Assembly (NCBI GenBank): GCA_023228025.1
Contig: JALOCD010000005.1
Location: forward strand, 4,442 to 68,441
Length of the DNA stretch: 64,000 nt
Direction: 5' to 3'
Origin: Prolixibacteraceae bacterium
Lineage (GTDB): Bacteria; Bacteroidota; Bacteroidia; Bacteroidales; Prolixibacteraceae
Below, one piece after another: positions 10,301 to 19,493 of the stretch; position 1 is the first letter of the stretch, and each line of letters starts with the position of its first letter. The position numbers were made by a program, and so were the translations under genes. The notes under the pieces are model-generated. The model made no database searches and was not told the origin of the DNA. It worked only from the letters and a program-made list of their open reading frames with translations.

Positions 10301-10699
10301 ATGGGATAGGCTGTTGTGTTTTGTGGAATTAGTATAAAAATGGTTGAATGTCTCTGTGTTACGGTTGAATAGGTTTAAACCGACGCTGGTCCCGACCCAC
10401 AAATTTTGGCTATTATCTTCAAAAATGCACCTAATATCATTGCTCGTTATGCTGGTGGTATCTGCCGAACTATGATTGTAAACTTGTATCTTATCGCCAT
10501 CATAGCGATTCAGCCCAATGTTTGTCCCAATCCATAAATAATCCCTGCTATCGCGGAAAACACACCTGACCCGATTACTCAGCAACCCATTCTCAATGGT
10601 TAATTGCTTAAAATTCATGTCCTTAAATGAAGCCTGACTGGTAAACGTAAAAGCCAGAAACAAAAAGATGATTGTGTATTTGCAAATTGATTTACCCAT
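7385..10699 (-). CDS. two-component regulator propeller histidine kinase
   Basis: This 1,104-residue protein senses an extracytoplasmic signal. A signal peptide or anchor (residues 1-23) is followed by about fourteen propeller repeats of the type 'DxxGxIWIGTxxGLNxYN' (residues about 30-660, two seven-bladed propellers), a Y_Y_Y domain (about 700-775, YKLDGYDKDW...PGTYTF), one transmembrane helix (WWFRISLAFLLLASFLSFYFW), a coiled coil, HisKA with the phospho-acceptor H884 in IVAHDLKNPF, and HATPase with GTGLGM. Classical hybrid two-component systems of this phylum continue into a receiver and an AraC DNA-binding domain; this one stops after the kinase, so it needs a separate response regulator, and none is adjacent. 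It is divergent from the RsmI-like gene. Confidence 0.93.
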   Translation of the reverse strand: MGKSICKYTIIFLFLAFTFTSQASFKDMNFKQLTIENGLLSNRVRCVFRDSRDYLWIGTNIGLNRYDGDKIQVYNHSSADTTSITSNDIRCIFEDNSQNLWVGTSVGLNLFNRNTETFNHFYTNSTKHNSLSHNEIRDILQDKNGTIWIATMNGFNKYNPETNDFKQYYFPTELNKQSNNSLTNFDYDSDNTLWFGSKGDVLWSFKIKEERFEKHQHPFIASTLNLEKRIELEGNHIWIGTLGSGLMVYNTQSGECKKIPVATDGIGTSGKEITSLVLDQNKYLLIGVDQGGVNRLDLQTMNMAYCMKDDQNEKGLNNNGVWIVYIDVEGIIYVGTSAGGLNIYNPKEEIFTKYLHQAYNNNSLVYNIVYRIFEDSQGLIWLGTDGGGLSVFNPKTKSFTNYVHNPDDPTSISGNVLLCIGEDKNHDIWLGTWGAGLNKFDRKTKKFTHYLSKENDPTAISSNNVWNLVFDDNGQIWMAYLMDHGVDVFDINKGVIERYRNDPGNPASILNNQVHGIKKFGQEFGFLTNIGYCTWQTETKSFKKWDALDYIYLNDACRDTKGNYWFSSSSKGLLKMNASRTIEKFDKSTGLSTNRITSVLEDKRGNIWVASYGGLSKFDVVRKEFTHNYLPHGNNATNFAIISALKASDGIFYLGGFNGFFTFNPDRLAQNTYIPRVTINEFQLFNIPVSVRTPNSPLKQVIDETDEIVLNYNNAVFSFCFNALNYTYPQKAKFAYKLDGYDKDWIYTNYDRRIASYTKPDPGTYTFMVKATNNDGVWNENPRTIKVTIVPPYWNRWWFRISLAFLLLASFLSFYFWRINNLKQQHRVLEKAVLDRTTELRTANGELEKNREKMMMKNIAIEKQNVELDIANQTKNKLFSIVAHDLKNPFNSILGFINILIDDYDELNEEEKREYLTIIQKSSQTAYNLIENLLAWALTQTNKITLNSQEINVKDMIGSTVLLLRTFAENKLINIMFDEVDESQTIYADKNMIDTVLRNLLTNSIKFSKKGSSVQISSVIRSDFVDISIKDQGVGMNNEQIKKLFKIDENHSTKGTSGETGTGLGMIICKEFIERNKGEIRVSSMVGKGTTFMITLPSGGLVIK

Positions 10700-10722
10700 T
10701 TCTGTATGTATTCAATAATAAA

Positions 10723-10744
10723 CATATTAGTAAGAACTAATATG
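10723..10744. promoter_or_regulatory. palindrome upstream of the propeller kinase
   Basis: CATATTAGT, AAGA, ACTAATATG form a perfect 9-base inverted repeat, 23 bases upstream of the kinase start codon and inside the divergent region shared with the RsmI-like gene. It could be an operator or a 5' leader hairpin. The rest of 10700-10956 shows nothing recognisable. Confidence 0.4.
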
Positions 10745-10956
10745 AGATAAGGTATACAAGCATGGCCTCCTGATTTCTCAGACGACTCTTTTGACTGGGA
10801 AGGAAGGCTTAAAGTTAAGAAAAAATAACGTGAATTAAAGTATAAGGATAGGGAGCCCACAAATAAATTGGCGAATTAATATATCAGGTCAAAAAGAGTG
10901 AAATTCAATTTTAAATGTGAAATTTGCATTACACTAATCAGCCATTTCAGTCATTC

Positions 10957-11661
10957 ATGCCCAAGCTCTATTTAATTCCGACGACTCTTGGAGATACTGC
11001 TGTAGAAAAAGTACTACCTGCAGAGATTATGAAGGTGGTCAGATCATTACGCTATTTTGTTGTCGAAAACACCCGCACGGCTCGTCGTCATCTGAAGAAG
11101 ATGGTTCCGGAGATCGTCATTGATGAACTCGATTTTAAAGAGTTGAACGAACATACCCAGCCAATTGAGCTTGATTTGTTGCTGAATCCTATCAGAAATG
11201 GATTTGATCTCGGAATTCTCTCCGAAGCCGGTTGTCCGGGAGTTGCGGATCCGGGCGCGGACCTGGTGAAACTCGCGCATGATAAGGGAATCCAGGTCGT
11301 ACCACTGGTTGGGCCCTCTTCGATTTTGCTTTCATTGATGGCATCCGGGATGAATGGCCAGAATTTTGCATTTATCGGCTACCTGCCCGTCAAACCGGCC
11401 GAAAGGAATGCTGCCATTCGCGATCTGGAGCGAATTTCGGGCAGGGACAAACAGACACAGATCTTCATTGAAGCCCCCTACCGCAATGCAAAACTGTTGG
11501 AGGACCTTCTTGCCTTTTGCAACGGTCAAACCCGACTGTGCATCGCGGTCGACCTGACCTTGGATAGCGAATTCGTGGTAACAAAAACGGTTGCTGCATG
11601 GAAGAAGGCGATACCGGATATCAACAAACGGCCGGCGATTTTTCTGCTGCAGTGCCCGTGA
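10957..11661 (+). CDS. RsmI-like SAM-dependent methyltransferase (tetrapyrrole methylase fold)
   Basis: The 235-residue product starts LYLIPTTLGD, where the standard 16S rRNA C1402 2'-O-methyltransferase RsmI has LYLVPTPIGN. Further landmarks are FVVENTRTARRHL (the EDTR region), ILSEAGCPGVADPGADLV (the SDAGTP region) and LVGPSSILLSLMASGMNGQNFAFIGYLP. It belongs to the tetrapyrrole methylase superfamily; the short Bacteroidota branch is normally annotated only as a SAM-dependent methyltransferase, and whether it modifies the same nucleotide is not certain. An in-frame TTG lies 11 codons upstream at 10924, but ATG at 10957 starts the conserved region directly and is chosen. Confidence 0.85.
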   Translation: MPKLYLIPTTLGDTAVEKVLPAEIMKVVRSLRYFVVENTRTARRHLKKMVPEIVIDELDFKELNEHTQPIELDLLLNPIRNGFDLGILSEAGCPGVADPGADLVKLAHDKGIQVVPLVGPSSILLSLMASGMNGQNFAFIGYLPVKPAERNAAIRDLERISGRDKQTQIFIEAPYRNAKLLEDLLAFCNGQTRLCIAVDLTLDSEFVVTKTVAAWKKAIPDINKRPAIFLLQCP

Positions 11662-11940
11662 AAAAGAGAAAGACTGGGACGACTGGGATGACTAGGACGA
11701 CTGGGATGACTAGGATCAATGAAACGGAGAAGCAGGACTTGGGTCACAGACACTGAGCTAGTTCTCCCTGAGCCTGTCGAATGGGCGATGCGTGATATAA
11801 TTTAGTTCAAATGCCGGTCCCTGAGCTTGTCGAAGGGGGAAAATGTGAAAATGTGAAAATGTGAAAATTGGAAAATATGAAAATATGATAATGGTGAGAG
11901 AATCCAACAATCCACAAATCCAACAAATCCAAATCCAAGG
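11662..11940. repeat. intergenic repeats: GGATGACTAG units and CTGAGCTTGTCGAAGG palindromes
   Basis: No gene. Bases about 11668-11715 repeat a GACTGGGATGACTAG-like unit. Two copies of the palindrome CCCTGAGCYTGTCGAAKGG follow at 11766-11786 and 11818-11838; a third lies at 41902-41920 in reverse. Then come AAAATGTGAAAATGTG and AATCCAACAAATCC runs up to the MBL gene. These are repeat-type spacer sequences with no known function. Confidence 0.6.
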
Positions 11941-12711
11941 ATGAGAATTACTGTTTTAGGATCCGGGACTTCGCAGGGTGTTCCTGTCATTGCATGCAAC
12001 TGTGAGGTTTGTCGCTCTGCCGATAGCCGGGACAAACGTCTGAGATGCGCCATTCTGGTGGAGGATGGGGATACTATTCTGTTGGTGGATGCCGGTCCGG
12101 ACTTCAGACAGCAGATGTTGCAGTACAAGGTAAAAAACCTGGACGCGGTACTTCTCACGCATGAACACGCCGATCATATTTTTGGTCTGGATGACATCCG
12201 GAGTTTCAACTGGGTCAGAAAAGCCCCGATGGATATTTATTGTGAGAAAAGGGTGGCAGAGAACCTCAAAACCATCTTCAATTATGCATTCGCTGAAAAC
12301 AGGTACCCCGGAACGCCGCAAATGGAACTCGTGCAGATAGATAGCGAACCATTTCAGGTGAAGGGGATAGCGGTTATCCCAATACGGCTCTACCATCACA
12401 AACTGCCCGTATATGGATTTCGCTTTGGTAAATTTGCATACATAACAGATTTCAACAGGATTGAGAAAGATGAGTTGGCTAAACTGAAAGGGGTAGAAGT
12501 GCTGATTATTTGTGCGTTGAGGAAAACTATCCATATTTCACACCTGAATCTTTCGGAGGCATTGAAGTTGATCGGTGAGATTGGGGCAAAAAGAACCTAC
12601 CTTACCCACATGAGCCACGAAATGGGATTTCATGCAGATTTAGTGAAAGAGTTGCCCGATGGCGTTGAACCGGCATGGGATGGGCTGGTGATTGAGATCG
12701 GGGAGAGTTGA
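11941..12711 (+). CDS. MBL-fold metal-dependent hydrolase, PhnP-like
   Basis: A 256-residue metallo-beta-lactamase-fold hydrolase. It opens with MRITVLGSGTSQGVPVIACNC and a CEVC cysteine pair (CNCEVCRSAD) like the zinc loop of PhnP phosphodiesterases. The metal site is the HxHxDH motif in LLTHEHADHIFGLDDIRSF, followed by later histidines in LYHHKLPVYGFRF and TYLTHMSHEMGFH. Such proteins hydrolyse phosphodiester bonds in nucleotides or ribose cyclic phosphates; the substrate here is unknown and no phosphonate genes are nearby. It starts right after repeat DNA with no clear promoter. Family secure, substrate not. Confidence 0.88.
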   Translation: MRITVLGSGTSQGVPVIACNCEVCRSADSRDKRLRCAILVEDGDTILLVDAGPDFRQQMLQYKVKNLDAVLLTHEHADHIFGLDDIRSFNWVRKAPMDIYCEKRVAENLKTIFNYAFAENRYPGTPQMELVQIDSEPFQVKGIAVIPIRLYHHKLPVYGFRFGKFAYITDFNRIEKDELAKLKGVEVLIICALRKTIHISHLNLSEALKLIGEIGAKRTYLTHMSHEMGFHADLVKELPDGVEPAWDGLVIEIGES

Positions 12712-13169
12712 GAGTTGAAAGTGGAAAGTGTAAAGTTGAAAGTGGAAAGTGGAAAGTGGAAAGTGTAAAGTTGAAAGTGTAAAGTTGAAAGTGGAAAGTT
12801 GAGAGCTGAAAGTTGAAAGTTGAAAGTGGAGAGTTGAAAGTGGAGAGTTGAAAGTGGATAATGTGAGCCGGTCACTGAGCGTTAGGAAGAATTTGGATTG
12901 GTGTTGGTAGTTTTTTTACCAACATTTGGTACAGGTGGATCACAGGGGTTGCTTAAATGAGTTGTTTGGCCTGGTTGCATATTTTTTTAAGTGAATCACG
13001 TAAATAATGGATATGAATACTCTTTTGGTTTGTGTATAAAGCAAATATATTCAATTGATTAACTAAATTATATATAAATTTTACACTTTTTTAATTATTT
13101 AGTTTCGATCCACAGTTTTTTTAGTCTTTTGAAGTTCGTATAATTGCACAATTATCAAATTAACATCAA
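12712..13169. repeat. GTTGAAAGTGGAAA tandem repeats and A/T-rich asnA leader
   Basis: Bases 12712-12860 are a degenerate array of 7-14 base units built from GTTGAAA and GTGGAAA. Bases 12902-12924 form a hairpin (TGTTGGTA ... TACCAACA). From about 12960 to 13169 the sequence is very A/T-rich, as expected for the asnA upstream region. No gene seen; reading frames through the array are low-complexity and not coding. Confidence 0.65.
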
Positions 13170-14204
13170 ATGAAACTTTATTTTCCGGAGAATTATAAGG
13201 CAAAACTTGACCTGAAACAAACAGAAAAGGCAATTAAGCTGATAAAAGATTTTTTTCAGGAGAACCTCTCTTCTGAATTGCGCCTGCGCAGGGTAACAGC
13301 CCCTCTTTTTGTACTGAAAGGGACTGGTATCAACGATGACCTGAATGGTATAGAACGCCCTGTTACTTTTGCCATTAAAGAGATGAACGATGCCAAGGCA
13401 GAAATTGTCCATTCACTGGCGAAATGGAAAAGGTTAATGCTGGCTCAGTTCGGTATCCCGGCAGGGTATGGCATTTATACCGACATGAACGCCATACGGG
13501 CCGATGAAGAACTTACCAACATCCACTCCTTGTATGTCGACCAGTGGGACTGGGAAACGGTAATTACGGCCAAACAGCGCGATATTGCCTACCTGAAAAA
13601 GGTTGTCAACCAGATTTACGCCGTCTTGTTACGGACCGAATTTGTCGTGTATGAGAACTATCCAACGATTAAGCCTTTGCTCCCGGAGGAGATCACCTTT
13701 GTTTATTCGGAAGAGTTGGTTCAGCGTTATCCAAAACTGACCCCCAAGGAGCGGGAATATGAGATCACCAAGGCACACGGGGCAGTATTTATTATCGGAA
13801 TCGGCGGCAAGCTGAGCAACGGCGAGGTCCATGATGGCCGTGCTCCCGATTACGATGACTGGACAACCCCGAATGCTGGAGGGTTTAAAGGGTTGAACGG
13901 GGATATCTTGATATGGAACCCGGTATTGCAGCAACCTTTCGAGATTTCATCGATGGGCATCAGGGTTGACAAGGAGGCGCTGCTTCTTCAGTTGGAAATC
14001 GCTGGCGCCAACAAACGGAAAGAATTGCTTTTCCACAAAAAATTGTTGAAGGATGAACTGCCGCTCTCCATCGGCGGTGGTATCGGACAATCCAGACTTT
14101 GCATGTACTTTTTGCGCAAGGCCCATATCGGGGAGGTGCAGGCCAGCCTTTGGCCCGATGAGATGGTGCAGCAATGCGCTGAGCACAACATCTACATGGT
14201 TTAA
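13170..14204 (+). CDS. asnA: aspartate--ammonia ligase
   Basis: AsnA makes asparagine from aspartate, ammonia and ATP through an aspartyl-adenylate. It has the class II aminoacyl-tRNA-synthetase-like fold. Landmarks are LRLRRVTAPLFV, GINDDLNGIERPV (motif-2-like binding region), WDWETVI, GRAPDYDDW and the C-terminal GGGIGQSRLCMYFL (motif-3-like ATP site). At 344 residues it is slightly longer than the E. coli enzyme (330). The ATG at 13170 follows an A/T-rich leader. A good intrinsic terminator lies 16 bases after the stop, so the gene is monocistronic. Identification is very secure. Confidence 0.97.
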   Translation: MKLYFPENYKAKLDLKQTEKAIKLIKDFFQENLSSELRLRRVTAPLFVLKGTGINDDLNGIERPVTFAIKEMNDAKAEIVHSLAKWKRLMLAQFGIPAGYGIYTDMNAIRADEELTNIHSLYVDQWDWETVITAKQRDIAYLKKVVNQIYAVLLRTEFVVYENYPTIKPLLPEEITFVYSEELVQRYPKLTPKEREYEITKAHGAVFIIGIGGKLSNGEVHDGRAPDYDDWTTPNAGGFKGLNGDILIWNPVLQQPFEISSMGIRVDKEALLLQLEIAGANKRKELLFHKKLLKDELPLSIGGGIGQSRLCMYFLRKAHIGEVQASLWPDEMVQQCAEHNIYMV

Positions 14205-14220
14205 ACGAAATGTCGATCAC

Positions 14221-14258
14221 AAAAATCCCTGGGCCATTTCCGGTTCAGGGATTTTTTT
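14221..14258 (+). terminator. intrinsic terminator of asnA
   Basis: AAAAATCCCTG (14221-14231) pairs with CAGGGATTTTT (14246-14256) around a 14-base loop and runs into a T tract. It separates asnA from the tRNA gene. Confidence 0.85.
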
Positions 14259-14282
14259 GTATTTTTGCGCCCAATTAAGGCC

Positions 14283-14355
14283 GGCCCGGTAGCTCAATGG
14301 ATAGAGCAACAGCCTTCTAAGCTGTAGGTTCTTGGTTCGATCCCAAGCCGGGTCA
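14283..14355 (+). tRNA. tRNA-Arg(UCU)
   Basis: All four arms pair by eye. The acceptor stem GGCCCGG/CCGGGTC has one G-T pair; the D stem is GCTC/GAGC; the anticodon stem ACAGC/GCTGT holds loop CTTCTAA with anticodon TCT (14316-14318), reading AGA; the T stem is CTTGG/CCAAG with loop TTCGATC. The discriminator is A and CCA is not encoded. Reads AGA/AGG arginine codons. Confidence 0.97.
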
Positions 14356-14360
14356 CGAAA

Positions 14361-14396
14361 ACTCTTGTAAATTATTGATTTACAAGAGTTTTTTTG
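14361..14396 (+). terminator. intrinsic terminator of the tRNA-Arg gene
   Basis: A perfect 11-base stem, ACTCTTGTAAA with TTTACAAGAGT, has a 7-base loop and is followed by seven T residues, five bases after the tRNA 3' end. Confidence 0.92.
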
Positions 14397-14743
14397 TGTT
14401 TTCTGTCCTTTCACAGAGAAAAGAAATGCCCTTTTCTCTCCGCTCAAATAATTTTCAACCGATATTTACCGGAATCTATTTTGTTCTAGAAAACATTTTT
14501 GTAATTTCAGTTGTTTCTACTATTATTAATTTTTAACAAGGCTACCTAACTGTTCTTTAAGTTCGGATTTACTGGATTTTGATCCGGATTAATTTTTCAC
14601 TTCTATTCTGTAATCCCCTTTACACAGAATACTAAAGTTGAAAGTCCGACCTTCACGGTATTTTATTACTTAAGTGTCAGACTTATTCATTGAATTATGT
14701 TGTGACAAAATAAAGAACAATAGCCAAGCAATACATTCATTCG
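14397..14743. other. upstream region of the copper ATPase operon
   Basis: A 347-base A/T-rich stretch without a gene, between the tRNA terminator and copA. It must hold the promoter of the copA-kinase operon. A weak imperfect inverted repeat, AAGTCCGAC (about 14641) with GTCAGACTT (about 14676), is the only candidate operator; no known copper-responsive box is recognised. Confidence 0.4.
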
Positions 14744-17335
14744 ATGAATCAGATCAAAAATTCTGTCATGCCCTTAACAGGCTTATCCTGTACCAATTGC
14801 GCAAATGCTATCGAAACGAATCTGCGTAAGGTTCCGGGAGTCAAGGAGGCGAATGTCGATTTCGCCAGCGAGACATTGAACATTACCTTTGATTCATCTC
14901 TTCTCGGAGATTTTCAAATTATTGAGGCTGTCAGACATATTGGATACGATGTAGCGCTCGGTAAAGTAGAACTTCCGGTATCGGGAATGAGGGATACAGC
15001 CGATGCCCTGGCGCTCGAAAAGTTGCTCAGCAAACAAAATGGCGTTGTAGTTGCGGTAGTCGGATATGGGAGTGACCACGTTATTTTGGAGTTCATTCCT
15101 GGTATGACCTCACTCTCCGAGCTTGCTGCCGTTATCCGCAAAGCCGGATTCGACCTGGTTCAGGAGGGAGAGTCTGACCTGGAGGAAGATATGGAAGCAG
15201 AAGTTAGGGCAGTAGGGCTCAAAAAGCAGAAAAATCTCTTGATCACCGGTCTTGTCTTCACCATACCACTGATCTGCTTCAGCATGGCACGCGATTTCAA
15301 GTTGGTTGGCTTTCACAACGACTTGTATGCGATGCTCCTGGCTGCTACGGTCGTACAATTTGTGGTGGGCTGGCAGTTTTATGTGGGTACCTTCAAAAGC
15401 CTGAGACTTGGCGGCGCCAACATGGATGTCCTGATCATGATGGGCTCGTCTGTTGCCTATTTTTCCAGTCTTTGTGTGACATTTGGAATCATTGAAAGTC
15501 CCAATGTCTATTTTGAAACAGGCGCCGCCATTATTACACTGATCCGTCTGGGAAAATACCTGGAAACGAAAGCAAGGGGAAAAACTTCAGATGCACTGAA
15601 GGCCTTGATGGGCTTACGAGCCAAAACTGCCATTGTTGTAAAAGATGGTAAGGAGTGTGAAACAAACATTGAATTGGTAGAAGTTGGCGACACAATCATT
15701 GTCCGTCCTGGGGAAAAAGTACCTGTGGATGGCATCATTTCTGAAGGTCGTTCAGCTTTTGAAGAATCAATGATCACTGGTGAGTCGATGCCGGTTAGCA
15801 AAGGACCCGGGGATCAGGTTATAGGGGCTACCATAAACCGTGAAGGAATGATCCGGTTCGAAGCCACCAGGGTAGGTAAAAATTCTACCCTATCCCAAAT
15901 CGTGAAAATGGTCCGGACCGCACAGGGGAGTAAAGCGCCAATTCAGAAATTAACCGATCAGATAGGCAGATATTTTGTGCCGATTATCATTGGAATTGCC
16001 TTATTCACCTTCCTTGCATGGATCTATGTTGCGCAGGCCGACTGGACTGTTGCCATGATCAATGCCATTGCCGTACTGGTCATCGCTTGCCCGTGCGCCA
16101 TAGGGCTGGCCACGCCAACAGCCATCATGGTGGGCACTTCCAAGGGAGCGGAGAACGGGATCTTGTTCAAAAACAGTGAAGTACTTGAGCGCGCTGGTAA
16201 AATTCATGTGGTAGTACTCGACAAAACCGGCACTATAACCATCGGGGAACCAATGGTGACTGATATTATTCCATTCGGAAATTACACGGTTGACGAAGTA
16301 ATTTCCATAGCCGCCAGTGCTGAGTCTGGTTCGGAACATCCTTTGGGCAGTGCCATTGTGAAAGCGGCAAAAGAAAAAAAATTAGAGCTTTCGGGGCCAC
16401 TACAGTTCAGGGCTTTTGGGGGATTTGGTATTCGTGCAAGTGTTGGAGAGCATATTGTTACCATTGGCAACTTAAGGATGATGGCCAATGAGGAGATCCC
16501 AACAGAGGAATTTCAACCAGAAATCATCAGATTGCAGACGGATGGGAAAACAGCAGTATTGGTAGCAGTGAGACCTGCCAATGATAATGGACAAAGCCAG
16601 GTGATCGGTATCATCGCAGTTGCTGATACGCTGAAACCAGGGGCAAAAGAGGCCATTTCAGAACTACAACGGTTGGGATTGGATTTGGTGATGATTACCG
16701 GTGACAATTGGCTGTCGGCCCAGGCAATTGCAAAACAGGTTGGAATTACCAGGGTATTTGCGGAGGTATCGCCGGGTGAAAAGGCAGATGAAATCCGAAA
16801 AATACAGGAGGAGGGTTCTTTGGGTAATTATTCTCATCCGGTAGTGGCCATGGTGGGCGATGGTATCAACGATGCCCCGGCTCTTGCCCAGGCGGATGTA
16901 GGCATTGCCATAGGAACAGGGACGGATATTGCCATGGCTGCCGCCGGTATCACCCTCATTAGCGGTGATCTTTCAGGTGTTGGAAGGGCCATATCATTGT
17001 CTCGCGGAACCTCTCAAACAATCGTTCAAAATCTGATTTGGGCGCTGTTTTACAACGTGGCGTTGATACCGATAGCTGCCTATGGGTTACTAAGTCCGAT
17101 GTTTGCAGCAGGAGCGATGGCCTTCAGTTCAATCTTCGTGGTAACAAACAGTCTTCGCCTGAGGGCCTACAAAGTTCAATCTTTTAAACCCAAAAAATCA
17201 ATTATGCGCCAAACGTTGGATCTTGTACCCAGGATTATCGCTCCCGTCATAGTGCTGGCAATCCTGATTATTGGCCCAATGTTACTGATGCCCGCCGGAA
17301 ACATGGAAATAAAGGGGCCAATCCAGGTAATATGA
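14744..17335 (+). CDS. copA: copper-translocating P1B-type ATPase
   Basis: An 863-residue inner-membrane Cu(I) pump. The N-terminus has two HMA-like domains: the first carries the metal-binding pair in GLSCTNCA (C16, C19), while the second (about residues 80-155, [12 protein letters not shown]) has lost both cysteines. Eight membrane helices follow. The transport-site motif CPC is at 449-451 ([13 protein letters not shown]), the phosphorylation site is D493 in DKTGT, the P1B-specific histidine is in SEHPLG, and the hinge GDGINDAPA starts at 705. The C-terminus overlaps the start of the ETR1-like kinase by ATGA. In plants a related pump (RAN1) supplies copper to ethylene receptors, so the pairing is suggestive. 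A role in copper export cannot be excluded. Confidence 0.93.
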   Translation: MNQIKNSVMPLTGLSCTNCANAIETNLRKVPGVKEANVDFASETLNITFDSSLLGDFQIIEAVRHIGYDVALGKVELPVSGMRDTADALALEKLLSKQNGVVVAVVGYGSDHVILEFIPGMTSLSELAAVIRKAGFDLVQEGESDLEEDMEAEVRAVGLKKQKNLLITGLVFTIPLICFSMARDFKLVGFHNDLYAMLLAATVVQFVVGWQFYVGTFKSLRLGGANMDVLIMMGSSVAYFSSLCVTFGIIESPNVYFETGAAIITLIRLGKYLETKARGKTSDALKALMGLRAKTAIVVKDGKECETNIELVEVGDTIIVRPGEKVPVDGIISEGRSAFEESMITGESMPVSKGPGDQVIGATINREGMIRFEATRVGKNSTLSQIVKMVRTAQGSKAPIQKLTDQIGRYFVPIIIGIALFTFLAWIYVAQADWTVAMINAIAVLVIACPCAIGLATPTAIMVGTSKGAENGILFKNSEVLERAGKIHVVVLDKTGTITIGEPMVTDIIPFGNYTVDEVISIAASAESGSEHPLGSAIVKAAKEKKLELSGPLQFRAFGGFGIRASVGEHIVTIGNLRMMANEEIPTEEFQPEIIRLQTDGKTAVLVAVRPANDNGQSQVIGIIAVADTLKPGAKEAISELQRLGLDLVMITGDNWLSAQAIAKQVGITRVFAEVSPGEKADEIRKIQEEGSLGNYSHPVVAMVGDGINDAPALAQADVGIAIGTGTDIAMAAAGITLISGDLSGVGRAISLSRGTSQTIVQNLIWALFYNVALIPIAAYGLLSPMFAAGAMAFSSIFVVTNSLRLRAYKVQSFKPKKSIMRQTLDLVPRIIAPVIVLAILIIGPMLLMPAGNMEIKGPIQVI

Positions 17336-19422
17336 CACCGCTTCTGATGATGGTCATGGCGCTGTCGAATGCCTTGATTGCCATATCTTATGCCTCGATT
17401 CCGATTTTTCTGGTTGTATTTATCAGGAGAAGGAAGGATATGCCGTTTACCTGGATTATTTTCCTGTTTGGTCTCTTTATTCTGGCTTGCGGAGCTACCC
17501 ATATTGTACACGTGGTAGGGCTCTGGTGGGAGGTAAACTGGTGGCAAGCCTCTGTGGATACTTTCTGTGCACTAATTTCACTGGCAACTGCAGTGGTCGT
17601 GTGGCCATATTTACCAAAAATATTATCAATCCCAAGCCCTGATCAGTTGAGGATGGTCAATCTTGACCTGCAAAAGGAGAAGGACAAGCTCGTTTACACT
17701 CAAAATAATTTGCAGAAGGCTTATAACGATGTGGAAATTACGGTGAAAGAGCGGACTGATGAGCTGATAGTTGCCAATTTACGTCTTCAGGAAGAGATTG
17801 AGGAACGAAAAAAGCTCGAGGAGGCAATTCGCCTCAGTGAGGAGTATTTTCGTAATATTTTTGAATACTCCACTATTGGAGTGGCGATCACCTCTGTAAA
17901 TGGAAACATGAAGGCCAACCAACATTTCAGAGAGATCCTGGGCTTTTCGGAGGAAGAACTATCGAAAAAGCGGTGGCAAGAAATTACCCATCCCGATGAT
18001 GTACAATTGAACCAGGATTATCTAAATTCCATCATTGCCGGTGAAAAGCCTTCCGCTCGTTTTGAAAAACGGTATATTCACAAAAATGGCAGCTATGTGT
18101 GGGTTGATATCAGTACCATTCTTCAACGTGACAAAGATGGTTTGCCACTCTATTTTATTACCTCTATCCAGGACATTACTGATCGTAAAAAGGCTGAAGA
18201 AGAACATATAGTACTGAACCAGCGGTTACAAATGTTGGTTTTGGCAATACAAGAGCTTTCCATAGCTCAAGATATTTCCAGAATCATGGAAATTGTCAGG
18301 GCCTCGGCCCGGAATCTGGTCAATGCCAGTGGCGCAACTTTTGTTTTGAAGGATGGGGAGATGTGTTATTATGCTGATGAGGATGCCATTGCACCATTGT
18401 GGAAAGGCCAAAGGTTTCCGCTTGGCTCATGCATTAGTGGTTGGGCAATGGAACACAAGGAAGCAGTTACCATCAGCGATATTTATGCTGATCCGCGTAT
18501 CCCGGTTGAGGCATATAAGAAGACTTTTGTGAAGAGTCTGGCTATGGTACCTATCCGAAAAGGGGATCCGCTCGGGGCAATTGGGGCATATTGGGAAGAG
18601 TATTATTCTCCTTCACCCATTGAGGTACAACTGCTGCAAACCCTGGCTGATGCCACGGCGAGGGCAGTGGAAAACGTCCAATTGTTTGAAGGACTTGAAA
18701 ATAGGGTTGCTCAGCGCACCGTTCAACTAGAAACCGCCAACAAGGAGCTGGAGGCCTTTTCCTATTCTGTATCACATGATTTGAGGGCCCCATTGCGGCA
18801 CATCAATGGATTTATTAATCTGTTTCTGGAAAAAAGAACATCAAATCTAACCGAAGAAGAACTTGGATACTTAAAAACCGTTACCAATTCGGCCAGTGAA
18901 ATGGGAGAATTAATCGATGCATTACTGACCTTTTCAAGGCTTAACAGGACAGAACTCCACAAACAACATATCGATACGCAACAGATCATTGAACAAGGGT
19001 TAAAAATATTTGAAGAGGAAATGAAAACGCGCGTCATCGAGTTGAAAATCAACAAGCTTCCCAAATCCTTTGGGGATTATCAGCTTATAGGACAGGTTTG
19101 GATCAATCTTTTATCGAATGCCATTAAATATACGGGTAAAAAAGAGAGGGCTGTTATTGAGATTGGGAGTTATCCTGATAAAACCGGCACAGTCTTCTAC
19201 ATCCGAGACAATGGCGCCGGTTTCAACATGAAATATGTAGAAAAACTATTTGGGGTTTTTCAGCGCTTACACAAATCGCGCGATTTTGAAGGTATCGGTA
19301 TTGGACTGGCAAATATCAACCGCATTATTACACGACACGGCGGCAAATGTTGGGCTGAAAGCAAGGAGAATGACGGTGCAGTCTTTTATTTTAGTTTGCC
19401 GGATGCTAAAAATGAACACTGA
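17332..19422 (+). CDS. histidine kinase with ETR1-type (ethylene-receptor-like) membrane domain
   Basis: The 696-residue protein has a three-helix membrane domain (residues about 8-105) closely matching the plant ethylene receptor ETR1: [14 protein letters not shown] aligns with its first helix and [13 protein letters not shown] with its second. The copper ligands of ETR1, Cys65 and His69, are C53 and H57; Tyr32, Ile35 and Pro36 are Y20, I23 and P24; but Asp25 is Asn13. Then come a coiled coil, PAS (about 160-290), GAF (about 305-455), a phytochrome-like HisKA with H482 in [13 protein letters not shown], and HATPase. It starts inside the copA stop codon (ATGA). The response regulator gene follows 71 bases later. 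It probably senses a small hydrophobic or redox ligand through Cu(I); ethylene is possible but unproven. Confidence 0.9.
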   Translation: MTPLLMMVMALSNALIAISYASIPIFLVVFIRRRKDMPFTWIIFLFGLFILACGATHIVHVVGLWWEVNWWQASVDTFCALISLATAVVVWPYLPKILSIPSPDQLRMVNLDLQKEKDKLVYTQNNLQKAYNDVEITVKERTDELIVANLRLQEEIEERKKLEEAIRLSEEYFRNIFEYSTIGVAITSVNGNMKANQHFREILGFSEEELSKKRWQEITHPDDVQLNQDYLNSIIAGEKPSARFEKRYIHKNGSYVWVDISTILQRDKDGLPLYFITSIQDITDRKKAEEEHIVLNQRLQMLVLAIQELSIAQDISRIMEIVRASARNLVNASGATFVLKDGEMCYYADEDAIAPLWKGQRFPLGSCISGWAMEHKEAVTISDIYADPRIPVEAYKKTFVKSLAMVPIRKGDPLGAIGAYWEEYYSPSPIEVQLLQTLADATARAVENVQLFEGLENRVAQRTVQLETANKELEAFSYSVSHDLRAPLRHINGFINLFLEKRTSNLTEEELGYLKTVTNSASEMGELIDALLTFSRLNRTELHKQHIDTQQIIEQGLKIFEEEMKTRVIELKINKLPKSFGDYQLIGQVWINLLSNAIKYTGKKERAVIEIGSYPDKTGTVFYIRDNGAGFNMKYVEKLFGVFQRLHKSRDFEGIGIGLANINRIITRHGGKCWAESKENDGAVFYFSLPDAKNEH

Positions 19423-19493
19423 ATTTTTTTTATCGGAGTTTAGAATTTATATACTTTATTTCTTTATTTTTAATTACTCTAAACCGAAGTTCC

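Noticed and set aside
12630..12875. Minus-strand frame with repeated Leu-Ser-Thr-Leu-His-Phe-Gln segments
   Set aside because: It is the translation of the GTTGAAAGTGGAAA tandem repeat.
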